Source: Endomicrobium sp. (GTDB lineage: Bacteria > Elusimicrobiota > Endomicrobiia > Endomicrobiales > Endomicrobiaceae). Taken from it: a stretch of DNA of 64,000 nt. The notes under the pieces were generated by a model. That model worked only from the letters and a program-made list of their open reading frames with translations, was not told the origin of the DNA and did no database searches. Below, in pieces: positions 63,866-64,000 of the stretch. The position numbers and the translations under genes are program-made. Each line of letters opens with the position of its first letter. Positions within the stretch are counted from its first letter, which is position 1. The stretch lies in contig JAISBM010000016.1 of the NCBI GenBank assembly GCA_031266185.1, positions 37,688 through 101,687 of the forward strand. The letters are read 5' to 3'.

Positions 63866-64000
63866 TGGTCTAGTTTAGAACCTTATCTACGTTACTAGAG
63901 CAATCGCAAATAAACATTTAATCAAATTAGCAAACTTGCAAAATGGAAAGACAAGAAAAACTTAAATGAATTTTGCTTCAAACACTGCATTGGGGTCTCT
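63866..64000 (+). repeat. MITE-like intergenic repeat, copy F (cut by the window end)
   Basis: Starts at TGGTCTAGTTTAGAACC and runs through CTTATCTACGTTACTAGAGC, GCAATCGCAAATAAACATTT, CAAACTTGCAAAATGGAAAG and ATGAATTTTGCTTCA, in the same order as the copies at 18997 and 19205. The far end lies beyond the window. Confidence 0.85.

Overview
This is a 64 kb window of an AT-rich bacterial chromosome with Gram-negative envelope genes: autotransporter/OmpA-type proteins, a TolC-type protein, SurA-like chaperones and a GT9 heptosyltransferase-like enzyme. Three traits together suggest a vertically inherited endosymbiont with ongoing gene decay: a Rickettsia/Chlamydia-type ATP/ADP translocase (45111-46580), retained nucleotide, branched-chain amino acid and queuosine pathways, and many pseudogenes and intergenic repeats. 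The set would fit an Endomicrobia (Elusimicrobiota) symbiont of termite-gut protists. That placement is inference from gene content and composition only; no rRNA gene is present.

Layout. 1-6138: the tail of an unknown gene, a short N-acetylglutamate-synthase-type GNAT enzyme, a DUF4143 ATPase, and a 912-aa surface protein whose upstream region lies between perfect 25-bp inverted repeats. 6139-18909: a single-strand purine/pyrimidine super-operon (small Cys protein, purD, purE, pyrR, pyrB, pyrC, pyrK, pyrD, pyrF, LysE-type exporter, pyrE, gltS, purM, purN, purB), with many overlapping genes. 18915-19392: a tandem array of an approximately 190-200-bp MITE-like element. 19451-28231: a TolC/HlyD/two-permease export system without its ATPase, the CCA-adding enzyme, and a large TPR protein. 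28475-39617: a 63-aa gene with a strong promoter, then minus-strand operons for queuosine (queD, queC, queE), cell wall (PASTA protein, amidase, murI), rpe and ilvD/ilvB/ilvN/ilvC. 39692-41910: two tandem MNT-HEPN toxin-antitoxin pairs bounded by approximately 110-bp inverted repeats. 42029-46580: tRNA-Asn, a broken outer-membrane protein gene, guaB and the ATP/ADP translocase. 46989-51673: a GT9 glycosyltransferase, a relic element with 31-bp direct repeats at tRNA-Gln that carries a broken AbiEi-like gene, ispE and a second DUF4143 ATPase. 51784-60576: a TPR protein, pdxA, two PpiC-type chaperones, terC, ychF and proA. 60852-64000: gap, pgk, secG, tRNA-Leu, tRNA-Gly, a terminator and another repeat copy.

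How it works together. The cell appears to make its own UMP and IMP and converts IMP towards GMP (guaB), keeps isoleucine/valine synthesis, and can exchange ATP for ADP with a host. None of the four tRNAs has an encoded CCA, so the CCA-adding enzyme is needed. The purine genes purF, purL, purC and purH, and carAB and proB, must lie elsewhere or be missing.

The strongest candidates for new biology are the inverted-repeat-bounded MNT-HEPN cassette, the possible invertible promoter of the surface protein, the palindromic intergenic repeat family, a tiny P-loop ORF fused into the ilv operon, and a four-cysteine insertion in IlvB.
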